Positions 43,017-52,393 of a stretch of 64,000 bases of DNA are shown piece after piece. Source of the stretch: Cellulosilyticum lentocellum DSM 5427 (GTDB lineage: Bacteria > Bacillota > Clostridia > Lachnospirales > Cellulosilyticaceae); the NCBI RefSeq assembly GCF_000178835.2, contig NC_015275.1, positions 3,121,001 through 3,185,000 of the forward strand, written 5' to 3'. The position numbers were made by a program, and so were the translations under genes. Position 1 is the stretch's first letter; each line of letters begins with the position of its first letter. The notes below the pieces were generated by a model, which saw only the letters and a list, made by a program, of their open reading frames with translations, was not told the origin of the DNA and did no database searches.

Positions 43017-43991
43017 CTAAATCTCCTCAAAAATACATTTTGCCAATTTGTCAGCATCATGTCTAATGAATTTCTTATCTTGGTCTACTTTAACAAGGGG
43101 TGCTTCTATTATTTTAATATTATCCCATATAGGATGCGTTTCATCAACCTTTAAGACACTTGCACCATCTTCCAAATATTGTCTTAAATACGTTTCTTCT
43201 ATTACTTCATTATTAACAATCACTTGATTAATAACACCTTTACCCAAATAGCCTTCTAAAATCATAAGGTGTCTTTCTAGGCTTAAATCACTAGTCTCCC
43301 CTGGTTGTGTCATCAAATTAGCTACATAAAGCTTTTCAGCTTTAGCTTCTCTAATATAACAACTAATGTTTTTTACCAGCAAATTAGGAATGATACTGGT
43401 ATATAAACTCCCTGGCCCTAATATAATTAAGTCTGCATCTTCTAAGGCTTCAATTACTTCAGGCGCTGGCTGTGGCATACTAGGTACAAGCTTAATGGTA
43501 GTAATATTATGTCCACTTCCTTTACCATATTCCACAATCTCACTTTCACCTGAAATCCATTGTCCATTGTCAAAGGTAGCTTCTAAGTGTACATCTTCTA
43601 ATGTAACGGGCAATACTTTCCCTGTAATAGCTAAAACATTACTTGTTACACGCACTGCTTCCTCAAAACCACCTGTTACATCCGTCAGTGCAGCTAAAAA
43701 AAGATTTCCAAAGCTTTGCCCTTGTAAGGTTCCTTCTTTAAAGCGATACTGCAAAAGCTTTTCCATAATAGGTTCTGTGTTAGCTAGTGCTACAATACAG
43801 TTTCGTATATCTCCAGGTGCAATAATCCCCATTTCTTCTCTTAGTTTTCCAGAGCCTCCCCCATTATCTGCAACAGTTACAATAGCTGTAATCTGTGAGG
43901 TATATTTTTTAATGCCTCTTAGCATGGTTGATAATCCTGTTCCGCCACCTATTACTACAATCTTTTTATTTTGCTGCGTTGTTTTTATCAT
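43017..43991 (-). CDS. glmR: Gluconeogenesis factor GlmR/YvcK
   Basis: Binds UDP-GlcNAc and stimulates GlmS in Bacillus, linking carbon state to wall synthesis. 324 residues with the CofD-like fold: KIVVIGGGTGLSTMLRGIKKY, VADNGGGSGKLREEMGIIAPGDIRNCIVAL, DLIILGPGSLYTSIIPNLLV and YVANLMTQPGETSDLS. One base separates it from rapZ. Confidence 0.94.
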   Translation of the reverse strand: MIKTTQQNKKIVVIGGGTGLSTMLRGIKKYTSQITAIVTVADNGGGSGKLREEMGIIAPGDIRNCIVALANTEPIMEKLLQYRFKEGTLQGQSFGNLFLAALTDVTGGFEEAVRVTSNVLAITGKVLPVTLEDVHLEATFDNGQWISGESEIVEYGKGSGHNITTIKLVPSMPQPAPEVIEALEDADLIILGPGSLYTSIIPNLLVKNISCYIREAKAEKLYVANLMTQPGETSDLSLERHLMILEGYLGKGVINQVIVNNEVIEETYLRQYLEDGASVLKVDETHPIWDNIKIIEAPLVKVDQDKKFIRHDADKLAKCIFEEI

Positions 43992-44864
43992 TTATTTCCC
44001 TCTTTTACTATCCTTCTCTATATCTCTATGCTGTTTAATCACAGTGTGCCCCTCATTTTGTAAATAATCATAGAGTGCATTAGCAAGAGTGACAGAACGA
44101 TGTTTACCGCCTGTGCAACCAATAGCAATAACGAGTTGATTTTTCCCCTCTTTTTTAAAGTTAGGAATCAAAAAGGCAATCATATCTTGAAGCTTTGTAA
44201 GGAAGGTTTGACTTACCTCAAATTGCATGACATAATCACTGACAATAGATTCATTCCCTGTATGTGGTCTCATCTCAGGAATATAATAAGGATTCGGAGC
44301 AAAACGGACATCAAATACTAAATCTGCATCAATAGGAATCCCATATTTAAATCCAAAGGATACAATAGTAATCATTAAACTATCGAAAGCCTTGTCTTCG
44401 CAATAAATCTTATATAATACGCCTCTTGTATCTTTTGGGAGCATATAAGAAGTGTCTATGATATGATTAGCTTTTTCCTTTATTTCTCTTAATATACGTC
44501 TTTCTCTTTCAATTCCCTCTTCAATTCTTTCACTACGAGCTAGCGGATGTAAACGTCTTGTTTCTTTAAAACGTTTAATCAGTTCTGCATCACTGCAATC
44601 AAAAAATACAATCTCATAAGTATGTCCACTTTTTTGGAGTTCATTTAAACTCGTAAATAAATCAGCAAATAAACTGCCTCCTCTTGTATCTATACCTAAA
44701 ACAACCTTACTTAGCTTATTTTGTTGTGAAACAATAAGCTCTGCAAAGCTTTTAATCAGTGTAGGTGGTAAATTGTCTACGCAATAATAACCCATATCTT
44801 CAAAGCAGTTAATAGCACTACTTTTCCCTGCTCCTGACATGCCCGTAACAATGACAAAGTTCAT
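43992..44864 (-). CDS. rapZ: RapZ/YvcJ RNase adaptor P-loop protein
   Basis: 290 residues with Walker A VTGMSGAGKSSA at the N-terminus, the Walker B-like VVLGIDTRGG, and the conserved C-terminal IGCTGGKHRSVTLANAL. Binds nucleotides; in Gram-negatives it targets RNAs to RNase E, while the Bacillus homologue affects competence. The C-terminus ends KDSKRGK. Coding sequence touches glmR with no gap. Confidence 0.94.
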   Translation of the reverse strand: MNFVIVTGMSGAGKSSAINCFEDMGYYCVDNLPPTLIKSFAELIVSQQNKLSKVVLGIDTRGGSLFADLFTSLNELQKSGHTYEIVFFDCSDAELIKRFKETRRLHPLARSERIEEGIERERRILREIKEKANHIIDTSYMLPKDTRGVLYKIYCEDKAFDSLMITIVSFGFKYGIPIDADLVFDVRFAPNPYYIPEMRPHTGNESIVSDYVMQFEVSQTFLTKLQDMIAFLIPNFKKEGKNQLVIAIGCTGGKHRSVTLANALYDYLQNEGHTVIKQHRDIEKDSKRGK

Positions 44865-44919
44865 AAGACTCCCTCCTATTCCTTTCGCTTTACTTCTTTA
44901 TCATACAAGTTTTATATAA

Positions 44920-44950
44920 AGGGGCTATTAAGATAGCCCCTCCTTTTATC
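44920..44950 (-). terminator. Terminator of murB
   Basis: AGGGGCTAT/ATAGCCCCT, 9-bp stem, 4-base loop; TTTATATAAAA follows on the minus strand. It separates murB from rapZ. Confidence 0.7.
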
Positions 44951-44951
44951 G

Positions 44952-45863
44952 TTAAAACCCAAGCATTTTTACTTCTGGCTCTAGCTCTACATCAAATTTT
45001 TCTTTAACAATGCGTTTCACTTCTTGAATCAAATGAATCACATCCTCGCAAGTAGCTTCTCCAGTATTGACTACAAAACCACAGTGTTTATCAGATATCA
45101 TAGCGCCACCTACCTGAAAACCTCTTAAACCACTATCCATAATAAGCTTTCCTGCAAAATAACCTTCGGGTCTTTTAAAAGTACTGCCTGCACTTGGTTT
45201 ATCTAGTGGTTGCTTATCACGTCTACGCCCTGCATAATCCTTCATGAGCTCTTGAATTTTCTCTTTATCTCCTGGCTCTAGTATAAAGGTAGCTTCTAAA
45301 ACAATATAGCCTTTCTTTTGAATAACGCTGGTACGATAACCTAGCTCTAATTCCTCATTAGAAAGCTTTAATATTTCTCCTTCTGGTGTCATAACTTCAC
45401 AGGAAGCAATGACATGCTTCATTTCACCGCCATAAGCACCTGCATTCATCACTACTGCTCCACCTAAGGTTCCAGGTATACCATGAGCAAACTCAAAACC
45501 AGTTAATTCATTTTCTAATGCTTTAGCTGCTATTCTAGCAAGAAGTGCACCAGATTGCGCTGTAATCCTGTTATCTTCTACAGTAATTTCTGCAAACTGA
45601 TTATAAAGCTGAATAATAACACCTCTATAACCTGCGTCTGATACAAGTAAATTACTACCATTGCCTAAAATATAATAAGGTACTTTTTCTGTGGCACACA
45701 CCTGCAATATAGTACTTAATTGCTCTTTGTTTTCTGGTTTAACCATTATATCTGCTAGGCCACCAATCTTAAAGGTGGTATAATTTTTCATTGGTTCATG
45801 GGTTAAAATGTGCTGAGTAGGTATCTTTTCAGATAAAAGCTGCACAATCTTGTTTATGTCCAT
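44952..45863 (-). CDS. murB: UDP-N-acetylenolpyruvoylglucosamine reductase
   Basis: Reduces UDP-GlcNAc-enolpyruvate to UDP-MurNAc with FAD and NADPH. 303 residues, type II: MKNYTTFKIGGLADIMVKP, YYILGNGSNLLVSDAGYRGV, GIPGTLGGAVVMNAGAYGGEM, and the catalytic loop KPSAGSTFKRPEGYFAGKLI. VNTGEATCEDVI ends the fold. Upstream of rapZ as in many Firmicutes, but separated by its own terminator. Confidence 0.95.
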   Translation of the reverse strand: MDINKIVQLLSEKIPTQHILTHEPMKNYTTFKIGGLADIMVKPENKEQLSTILQVCATEKVPYYILGNGSNLLVSDAGYRGVIIQLYNQFAEITVEDNRITAQSGALLARIAAKALENELTGFEFAHGIPGTLGGAVVMNAGAYGGEMKHVIASCEVMTPEGEILKLSNEELELGYRTSVIQKKGYIVLEATFILEPGDKEKIQELMKDYAGRRRDKQPLDKPSAGSTFKRPEGYFAGKLIMDSGLRGFQVGGAMISDKHCGFVVNTGEATCEDVIHLIQEVKRIVKEKFDVELEPEVKMLGF

Positions 45864-45964
45864 TATTTCAACTCCTTATGCTTAAAACAATGCTTCCATT
45901 TTATTGTATTGATCTTCATCATATTGTAACACAGATTCCTGTTAAAAAGCATTAGGAAATTACT

Positions 45965-48900
45965 TTATAGTTTAAACGAAGCTGAACTTCCTCTAGCCCC
46001 TGTAGTAATTTCAAGACCTACTGGGATTTGTTCTCGTAACTCTTTTACATGTGATATGATTCCTATTAAACGACCTGTATCTTGAATACTTAGTAAAGTT
46101 TTAATAGCTAGCTCTAGTGCCTCTTCATCTAAACTACCAAAACCTTCATCAATAAATAACGTATCTAGTGGCGTAGCTCCTGCTAATCTTTGAATCACTT
46201 CAGATAAGCCGAGGGCTAGCGCTAGTGCTGCCATAAAACTTTCACCACCTGATAAGGTTGTTACAGGCCTTGTCTCATTATTATAATAATCCTTAATGCC
46301 AATATCTAAACCTGCTTGTGCATTAGCACGAGATAAATCGTCACTACGGAATAATTCATAACGATTATGGGTCATCGGCCTTAATTTCTTATTAGCACTT
46401 CTTAAAACTTCCTCAAAAATGCTACTTTGAATATATCTTTCAAAAGAAAGTCCCTTTCTATTCTTTCCCTTCGCATAGCTACTAATTTTTTCAATAACAC
46501 TTTGTTTTTTTACTATGGTTTTAACCTCATCATAAAGATGAGTTAATGCTTGCTGAATCTTTAAATGCTTCATTTGATTATTTTTCACTTCATTAACCTT
46601 TAAACTTAAAGCTGTGCTTTGCTCCATCAATACTTGATGCTTATTGGTAACGCTCACTCTTTCTTCTTCTGAGAAATCTTTTGTTTTTTCTTGAAGCTCT
46701 TTACACTGACTTGTGAGTAAATTTCTTCTTTGTTTATACTCACCTAAATCAGCTTTAGCCGTTTCTAGATCTTCTGGTGTCATTTTGTAAATCTTAAAAT
46801 CTCCCATATCACTGAAACCAGCAACTTCTAAGGCATTTTCAAACTCAAGGCGCTTTTTAGCCCCTTGTTCTTTTAAAGTGACTGCTCGTTTCTGGTTTTC
46901 GAGCACTCTTGTACTTTGCTGTGCTTTTTCTGTACTTTGTCTTTCTTGCTGCTGCTTAAGTGTCTTAAATGCTGCTTCTTTAGCTGTATAAGCAGCTTTT
47001 AACTGCTCTAACATAGCATCTAAAGCCACCTTTTCTCTAAGCTCTTTTGGCACTTCTGTTTCAATACTCGTAATATAAGCTGTTACTTCACTTAAACCTT
47101 CTTTTTGTTCTGCAATATAAGTAGCTCCTTTTTCCTTTCGCTCAATAATCGTCTTTTTCTCTAGGCGATTGGCTTCTAAGGCTTTTTGCATCTGGACAAG
47201 TTCTCCTAATTTTGCTTCTAGGGTAGTTATTTCCTCCTTTAGTTTGTGTAAAACCTCTTCACTAATAGTCTCTTTACCTACTAAAGCCTCGTCATATGCT
47301 TGTAATCTCGCTTTAAGAAGCTTACATTCTTTCTCTAAAGCTGATTTAGTTTCTCTCAAACTGCCTAACTCTGTTTCTAACTCTTTAATTTCCTTCTCCA
47401 TTTTGTCCAAAGCTTCCTTCGTGATATGATCACTTGTCAAAACAGCTTTTTGTGGATGCTTTAAGGAACCACACACAGGGCAAGGTTCATTATCTTTTAA
47501 AGTTTCGGCTAATACCCCTGCTTGATTATTAAACCAGAGTTTAAAAGCTTCTCTATAATGCGTTTCATGTAGCTGATGTAGCTGCTCTTTTTGCTTAATG
47601 AGTTCATACTGTTTATCTAATTCTGAAAGCACTTTGGTAGCATGTGCTTCTTCTCTTACTCTTTCAGCTTTTTGCTTTAATATTTCTAACATCTCTTTTT
47701 GTAAGACCAGCTTCTCAGCTAATTCTTTTTGAAGGGTATCTTTTTGTTTAATGGTTAACTCTTTTTCTTCTATTTCTTTATCTAATAGAACTTCCTTTTC
47801 GAGTAGTTTTTTATAGGTGTCCTCTCCAATGCTAAGCGCTTTTTGCTTCTGCTCTCTTTCTTCGTATTTAGCAGCTAATTGTACTACTTTAGGTACATAG
47901 GTTTCTAAAATGCTATATTCCTTCTTTAGTTTTTCTACTTCTACAGGTAAGTTTTCCTGTTCTTTCAATTTCGTTTCACAAAGCTTTAATTTATCTTCTA
48001 TCTCTTTTAAAGAGGCTACTTGTACTTTTAAAGTCTCTTCACATGCCAAGTACTCTTTTTTAACTTCTAGCACAATGGTTTCTAGTGGGATAATAGGAAG
48101 TATTTTTTCTGCTTTTTCAATTTTAACTTCAAGCTGATTGTAGTGTTCTTTTTTAGCTATGAGGCCTGTTAACTCTGTTTCTAAACGGACTTGTTCCTGC
48201 TTTTCCTCATACTGTTTATTGACTTTAACTAACTGCTGTTGGCTCTCTTCTAATTGGGCCACAACTTTTTTTAGTTCTTGCTCTAGCTGCTCTTGTTCCT
48301 CTTTCTTCTCACTACAAATGCATTCTAAAATGTCACATACCTCTGGTGCATTATAAATGACCTTTGTACTCAAAAAATCTTTTAAGCGAACATCTTCTCC
48401 TGCTTCAATTTGACTTAATGTATTTTCATAAATTAACTGTTTTTCCTTCACTTGATCTTTAATATCCGCATATAGGATTTCTAAAGCTTTTTCTACATTC
48501 TGATAAATACCTGTTTCAAAAATATCTTGAAGAATTTGCTGCCTTTCTTTACTACTTACGGTGAGAAGCTCCCTAAACTTATTTTGAGCAATCATAATGA
48601 CCTGTCTAAACTGCCCAATGTTAAAATGCAAAAGCTCGTTGATCTTTTCGCCAACTTCATTATATTTGGCCGTTACTAACTTATAAGTATCTTCCTCTTT
48701 TTTATAAAGTTCAACCTCACTAGCCACCTTTACTAGCTTACCACTACTACCGCCACGTTTAGCCGCTCTTTCATATTGAGGTCTTCTCACAATACGATAC
48801 TCATCCTGACGCAGTTTAAAATAAAGTTCTACTTCTGTAATAGTATCTTCATCAGCAAACTTACTACGCATGGTTTCACCACTTCGTTCCCCTCCATTGG

Positions 48901-49066
48901 TTTCACCATATAATGCATAACAAATGGCATCTAAAATAGTAGTCTTCCCTCCACCTGTAGGACCATAAATTAAAAACATATTAGCATCTTCTAAACGTTC
49001 AAAGTCAATGATCTGTTCTCCTGCATAAGGCCCAAAAGCCGTCATTTTAAGTAATCTAGGCCTCAT
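45965..49066 (-). CDS. sbcC: SbcC, SMC-like exonuclease subunit
   Basis: The Rad50-like partner of SbcD. 1033 residues with an N-terminal Walker A in YGPTGGGKTTILDAICYALYG, two long coiled coils (about 180-520 and 545-820), a zinc hook CPVCG near 527-531, and the signature/Walker B LSGGESFMAALALALG and DTLFIDEGFGSLD. The SbcCD complex cleaves DNA hairpins and processes breaks. Its ATG overlaps the sbcD end by 11 bases, a coupling seen in most species. Confidence 0.95.
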   Translation of the reverse strand: MRPRLLKMTAFGPYAGEQIIDFERLEDANMFLIYGPTGGGKTTILDAICYALYGETNGGERSGETMRSKFADEDTITEVELYFKLRQDEYRIVRRPQYERAAKRGGSSGKLVKVASEVELYKKEEDTYKLVTAKYNEVGEKINELLHFNIGQFRQVIMIAQNKFRELLTVSSKERQQILQDIFETGIYQNVEKALEILYADIKDQVKEKQLIYENTLSQIEAGEDVRLKDFLSTKVIYNAPEVCDILECICSEKKEEQEQLEQELKKVVAQLEESQQQLVKVNKQYEEKQEQVRLETELTGLIAKKEHYNQLEVKIEKAEKILPIIPLETIVLEVKKEYLACEETLKVQVASLKEIEDKLKLCETKLKEQENLPVEVEKLKKEYSILETYVPKVVQLAAKYEEREQKQKALSIGEDTYKKLLEKEVLLDKEIEEKELTIKQKDTLQKELAEKLVLQKEMLEILKQKAERVREEAHATKVLSELDKQYELIKQKEQLHQLHETHYREAFKLWFNNQAGVLAETLKDNEPCPVCGSLKHPQKAVLTSDHITKEALDKMEKEIKELETELGSLRETKSALEKECKLLKARLQAYDEALVGKETISEEVLHKLKEEITTLEAKLGELVQMQKALEANRLEKKTIIERKEKGATYIAEQKEGLSEVTAYITSIETEVPKELREKVALDAMLEQLKAAYTAKEAAFKTLKQQQERQSTEKAQQSTRVLENQKRAVTLKEQGAKKRLEFENALEVAGFSDMGDFKIYKMTPEDLETAKADLGEYKQRRNLLTSQCKELQEKTKDFSEEERVSVTNKHQVLMEQSTALSLKVNEVKNNQMKHLKIQQALTHLYDEVKTIVKKQSVIEKISSYAKGKNRKGLSFERYIQSSIFEEVLRSANKKLRPMTHNRYELFRSDDLSRANAQAGLDIGIKDYYNNETRPVTTLSGGESFMAALALALGLSEVIQRLAGATPLDTLFIDEGFGSLDEEALELAIKTLLSIQDTGRLIGIISHVKELREQIPVGLEITTGARGSSASFKL

Positions 49067-50216
49067 ATTTTCCCTCCTCTATTTCCTGAACAATTTCCTT
49101 GATGTACTTCGTTTCTTCTTCATCAAATTCAGTTTCACCTATAAAATCTAAAAACTCCATAAATACCTCAGTAACTGTTTTTTCCTTAGTGGCCATAAAG
49201 TCCACTTGTTTTTGCTCTTCAACCGCTTCTCCTGAAGCTTCATCTTTTACCCATTCACTACCTAAAATATTAGGATAAATATGTCTGAGTGTTGCTGTTA
49301 CATCTGCTACAGGCACACCTTTAATACGAACAAATACATAGTCATCTTTATGAGCATCTAGGCTAGCTGATGCAATCAGCTCTTCTAAAAGTCCTGTTAA
49401 AACCCTTACATTACGTTTGGTTGCTAGTTCTTTTTCTTCAATAGCTACAAGCTTCTGTTTTTTTATCTCTAGAAGGACATAGCCTTTCTTTTGATTAGCT
49501 TCAGATACTGAATATTTAAGAAGTGAACCACTATAGCGAATGTTTTCTGCTCCCATAGCTTGTCTCTTATGAAGATGTCCTAAAGCTGTATACGTAAAAT
49601 TCTTAAAATGCTGAGCACTTACTAGCTCAGCTCCACCTACTACACTTAATCTTCTTTCTGAATCAGATACATCTCCGCCAGCTACAAAGGCATGTGCCAC
49701 TAATAAAGTAGGCACTTCTCTCTTCTCATTTTCAATAGCTTTTATTAAATAAGCCATAGCTTCATCATGCCTTTTAATGGTATCATCTTCTGCTATTTCT
49801 CTTACATGAGCTGGCTCAATATAGGGTATCATAAAAACATCAAGTTCTTCATCCTGGACCTTAACCGTAACCTTTTGATAACCTTTAGGACATTTCCCTA
49901 CTATGTAGAGATGCTGACTTTCAAATAACTTACTGCCAAAGTCGATACGCTCACCACTATCATGATTGCCAGAAATAATAATGGTACTTATTTTATACTC
50001 TAAGGTCACTTTGCTAATAAAATGATTAAAAAGCTCTACAGCTGCTTCTGTAGGAATACTTTTATCATAAATATCACCTGCAATCACTAGAAGGTCTACT
50101 TGATCTTCTCTAATCTTTTCTAATAAACGCTCTAACACATAAGCTTGATCCTCTATTAATGAATAGCCATGAAGGCTTCTGCCTAAATGCCAATCTGATG
50201 TATGCAAAATTTTCAT
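49056..50216 (-). CDS. sbcD: SbcD, Mre11-type nuclease subunit
   Basis: 386 residues with the phosphoesterase motifs ILHTSDWHLGRSLHG (D, H), VIAGDIYDKSIP (GD), IIISGNHDSGERI (GNHD) and VAHAFVAGG with ALGHLHKRQ (histidines). The N-terminus fits a family start. The C-terminal cap is acidic and ends VQEIEEGKYEA. Heads the sbcDC pair. Confidence 0.95.
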   Translation of the reverse strand: MKILHTSDWHLGRSLHGYSLIEDQAYVLERLLEKIREDQVDLLVIAGDIYDKSIPTEAAVELFNHFISKVTLEYKISTIIISGNHDSGERIDFGSKLFESQHLYIVGKCPKGYQKVTVKVQDEELDVFMIPYIEPAHVREIAEDDTIKRHDEAMAYLIKAIENEKREVPTLLVAHAFVAGGDVSDSERRLSVVGGAELVSAQHFKNFTYTALGHLHKRQAMGAENIRYSGSLLKYSVSEANQKKGYVLLEIKKQKLVAIEEKELATKRNVRVLTGLLEELIASASLDAHKDDYVFVRIKGVPVADVTATLRHIYPNILGSEWVKDEASGEAVEEQKQVDFMATKEKTVTEVFMEFLDFIGETEFDEEETKYIKEIVQEIEEGKYEA

Positions 50217-50364
50217 TGTTTCACCTCAATTACCGTCTTTCTTACCTCTCATAGTATACTATTTTCCCTAAATTGACTAGCTAGAGTCCCTTATTTGACA
50301 TAAACTTTTTACAAGGAAAATATAAACATCTTTGTATTAGGCATTCAAATTTATAACTCACTTA

Positions 50365-50373
50365 TGATATAAT
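50365..50373 (+). promoter_or_regulatory. Extended -10 promoter of the hydrolase-fold gene
   Basis: TGATATAAT (TGn plus TATAAT); the -35 is weak (TTCAAA). About 52 bases before the ATG. Confidence 0.4.
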
Positions 50374-50424
50374 AGAAAGAAGTCAAGTGTTAACGTATTT
50401 TGTTATATTTTAGGAGATTAATCA

Positions 50425-51450
50425 ATGGATCCAAATAAAAACATGAAAATAAAAAGTTTTAGTAGAAAACATGAAAAACGTAAAAAACATATTTTCCGCT
50501 TTGCTATTCTTGGCCTCATTTTATTAGGTATTGTTTATCAGCAACTCGGAACTTACTACTCCGCCAGTTCTCTAGGCCGTTTAGGTCGTTTAGTAGAAGT
50601 GGATGATGTTCAAATGCATCTTTATGAAGGTGGTTCTGGTGAAATGCCTATCGTCTTTACTACTGATATAGGTGCTAATGTTCCTTATGTAGAGACTTAT
50701 CCACTTCATAGCAAGCTGGCTGCTACTCATCCTGTGAAGGTTTACGATAAACCAGGTTATGGTTGGAGTGAGACAACCTCTGCTTCAAGAGATATTGATA
50801 CCATTTGTAAAGAAATTTATACTTTACTACATAGCGACGAAATACCTGATGATGAAGATACTTATATTGAGCCTTTTATTTTTGTAGCTCATGGTATGGG
50901 TTCTTTGGAAGTATTGCGCTATGCCCAACTTTATCCTGAAGATGTAGCTGGTATTGTTCTTATCGAGGGAGCTTCGCCTCAATTTTGCGTAGACTTTAAT
51001 AATATTATGATTATTGAATCATTCTTAACTAACGGCCTTCGTAATACAGGCATATTACGTTTATTTAGTGGTACCAACATGGTAAACAATACGCTAGGTA
51101 CTCATAAGGATTATGATCCCACACTTCAATCTCTCAATAAAGGTATTGGTTTAGAAAAAACCTGGAATCGCAATATGATTTCTGAAAAATTAAAGCTTCA
51201 AGAAAATGGGCAAAAGGTATTAGATGGTGGCAACTTAGGTGATATTCCTATTCGTATCATCACATCTCATGCTAATATTTATAGTAACTGGGCTAGAACT
51301 CAAAGAGCACTACTTTCCCTTTCTTCAGATTCTGAGCAAAAATATATAAAAGGTTCCGTAGACTACATTCAAGAAGATGACATAGATGCGATTATAAAAG
51401 TCATCGAAGACCTTACTCTTCACATTCAAGAACTTAAAGAAGATTCCTAA
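50425..51450 (+). CDS. Membrane-anchored alpha/beta-hydrolase-fold protein lacking the nucleophile
   Basis: 341 residues. A basic head (SFSRKHEKRKKH) and one membrane span (FAILGLILLGIVYQQL) lead to an external alpha/beta hydrolase fold with HPVKVYDKPGYGWSETT and IEPFIFVAHGMGSLEVLRYA. The nucleophile elbow normally reads GHSMG; here it is A155-H156-G157-M158-G159, so the catalytic Ser is Gly. HANIYSNWAR supplies a late His. It is probably inactive as a hydrolase or uses another residue (Ser160 is near). AGGAGATT precedes the ATG. Confidence 0.75.
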   Translation: MDPNKNMKIKSFSRKHEKRKKHIFRFAILGLILLGIVYQQLGTYYSASSLGRLGRLVEVDDVQMHLYEGGSGEMPIVFTTDIGANVPYVETYPLHSKLAATHPVKVYDKPGYGWSETTSASRDIDTICKEIYTLLHSDEIPDDEDTYIEPFIFVAHGMGSLEVLRYAQLYPEDVAGIVLIEGASPQFCVDFNNIMIIESFLTNGLRNTGILRLFSGTNMVNNTLGTHKDYDPTLQSLNKGIGLEKTWNRNMISEKLKLQENGQKVLDGGNLGDIPIRIITSHANIYSNWARTQRALLSLSSDSEQKYIKGSVDYIQEDDIDAIIKVIEDLTLHIQELKEDS

Positions 51451-51458
51451 TCAATACT

Positions 51459-51497
51459 AATGAGCTGTTGCTACTAAAATGTAACAGCTCATTTATT
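51459..51497 (+). terminator. Intrinsic terminator
   Basis: AATGAGCTGTT/AACAGCTCATT, 11-bp stem, then TATTAT. Confidence 0.65.
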
Positions 51498-51507
51498 ATG
51501 GGCAAAC

Positions 51508-51550
51508 ACAAACTAGACGGTATAGTTATTGACTATACCGTCTAGTTTGT
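51508..51550. terminator. Perfect 19-bp hairpin between convergent genes
   Basis: Arms 51508-51526 and 51532-51550 are perfectly complementary (ACAAACTAGACGGTATAGT), 5-base loop, no T-run. It resembles the 6856-6895 hairpin in build and partly in sequence (ACAAA.TAGRCG). Confidence 0.5.
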
Positions 51551-51555
51551 ACCCT

Positions 51556-51894
51556 TTAAAGCGTGACAACTTTCTCCGCTTTAATAAGTAAATCTGCTAT
51601 TTCCTCCATATTGCTAATTCTCCCCACTGCTAGTGAACGCTGACCACATACATGAAACACACAGGTTCCACAAGCTAAAAGTTCTATGCCACTTGCTTCA
51701 AGTCCATCTAGTACTTCTAGGTAGCGAGATTCTTTAGTTAAGAGCTTAACTCCAGAATTATAAAAGACAATAGCTTCAGGTTTATCCATACTAGCAAGTA
51801 CCTTGCGTAAAAAAGTCCCTAGTAATGTCTGTCCTACCTTCTCATCGCCTCTTCCTAGTGTATCGCCGTTAATAATGATAACACTTTTATACAC
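51556..51894 (-). CDS. DsrE-like / YedF-type C-terminal domain protein
   Basis: 112 residues: SVIIINGDTLGRGDEKVGQTLLGTFLRKV, EAIVFYNSGVKLLTKES, and GIELLACGTCVFHVCGQRSLAVG. These match the DsrE half of sulfurtransferase-like selenium-metabolism protein YedF; the TusA-like N-terminal half is absent. The ACGTC/HVC cysteines may handle sulfur or selenium. No selD or selU lies nearby. Confidence 0.82.
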   Translation of the reverse strand: MYKSVIIINGDTLGRGDEKVGQTLLGTFLRKVLASMDKPEAIVFYNSGVKLLTKESRYLEVLDGLEASGIELLACGTCVFHVCGQRSLAVGRISNMEEIADLLIKAEKVVTL

Positions 51895-51998
51895 CCTGAT
51901 TCCTCCTTTATTTTGCCCTTACCATATACTATGAATAGAGGATAAAAACTGTGAATTCTTGTCGAAACTTTAAATATTCCTCTTTCTTCTCTTATTAA

Positions 51999-52033
51999 TA
52001 AAAAAGGCTCATCCCTTTAGATGAGCTTTTTTA
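51999..52033 (-). terminator. Terminator of the DUF4190-like gene
   Basis: GCTCATC/GATGAGC, 6-base loop, T-runs on both strands. Confidence 0.75.
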
Positions 52034-52038
52034 TCTTA

Positions 52039-52356
52039 CTATTTTTTCTTGAAACATTTAATAATATCTAAAATTCCCTTTGCAATTGTTGCTGCTAAAA
52101 ACACAATATTAACTACAAAACCTGCAATAGCTATTCCTTTATGCTTTTTACTCTTCATATTAATAGCCCCTAATACAATCCCCACAACTGTAATAGGTAA
52201 ACCGATAATTGGAATAATCCATGCTAAAGAACTAATAATACCTAATACTAAAGAAGTGGTTGCTCCTGCACTACTATTCTTCTCCGGTAGAAACTCACCA
52301 CCTTCAAACCATTCATCTTCTACTCCCATTTCTAGCATTTCATTTTCTGTGTTCAT
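52039..52356 (-). CDS. DUF4190-type two-pass membrane protein
   Basis: 105 residues. An acidic N-terminus (MLEMGVEDEWFEGGEFLPEK) precedes two membrane spans (TSLVLGIISSLAWIIPIIGL and VVGIVLGAINM..GIAIAGFVVNIVFL), the DUF4190 layout. Ends in lysines. Function unknown. It follows potD by 37 bases but has its own ribosome site and may be separate. Confidence 0.75.
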   Translation of the reverse strand: MNTENEMLEMGVEDEWFEGGEFLPEKNSSAGATTSLVLGIISSLAWIIPIIGLPITVVGIVLGAINMKSKKHKGIAIAGFVVNIVFLAATIAKGILDIIKCFKKK

Positions 52357-52393
52357 AACATCCCTCCACTATTCCTATTTTATAAAATAAAAC

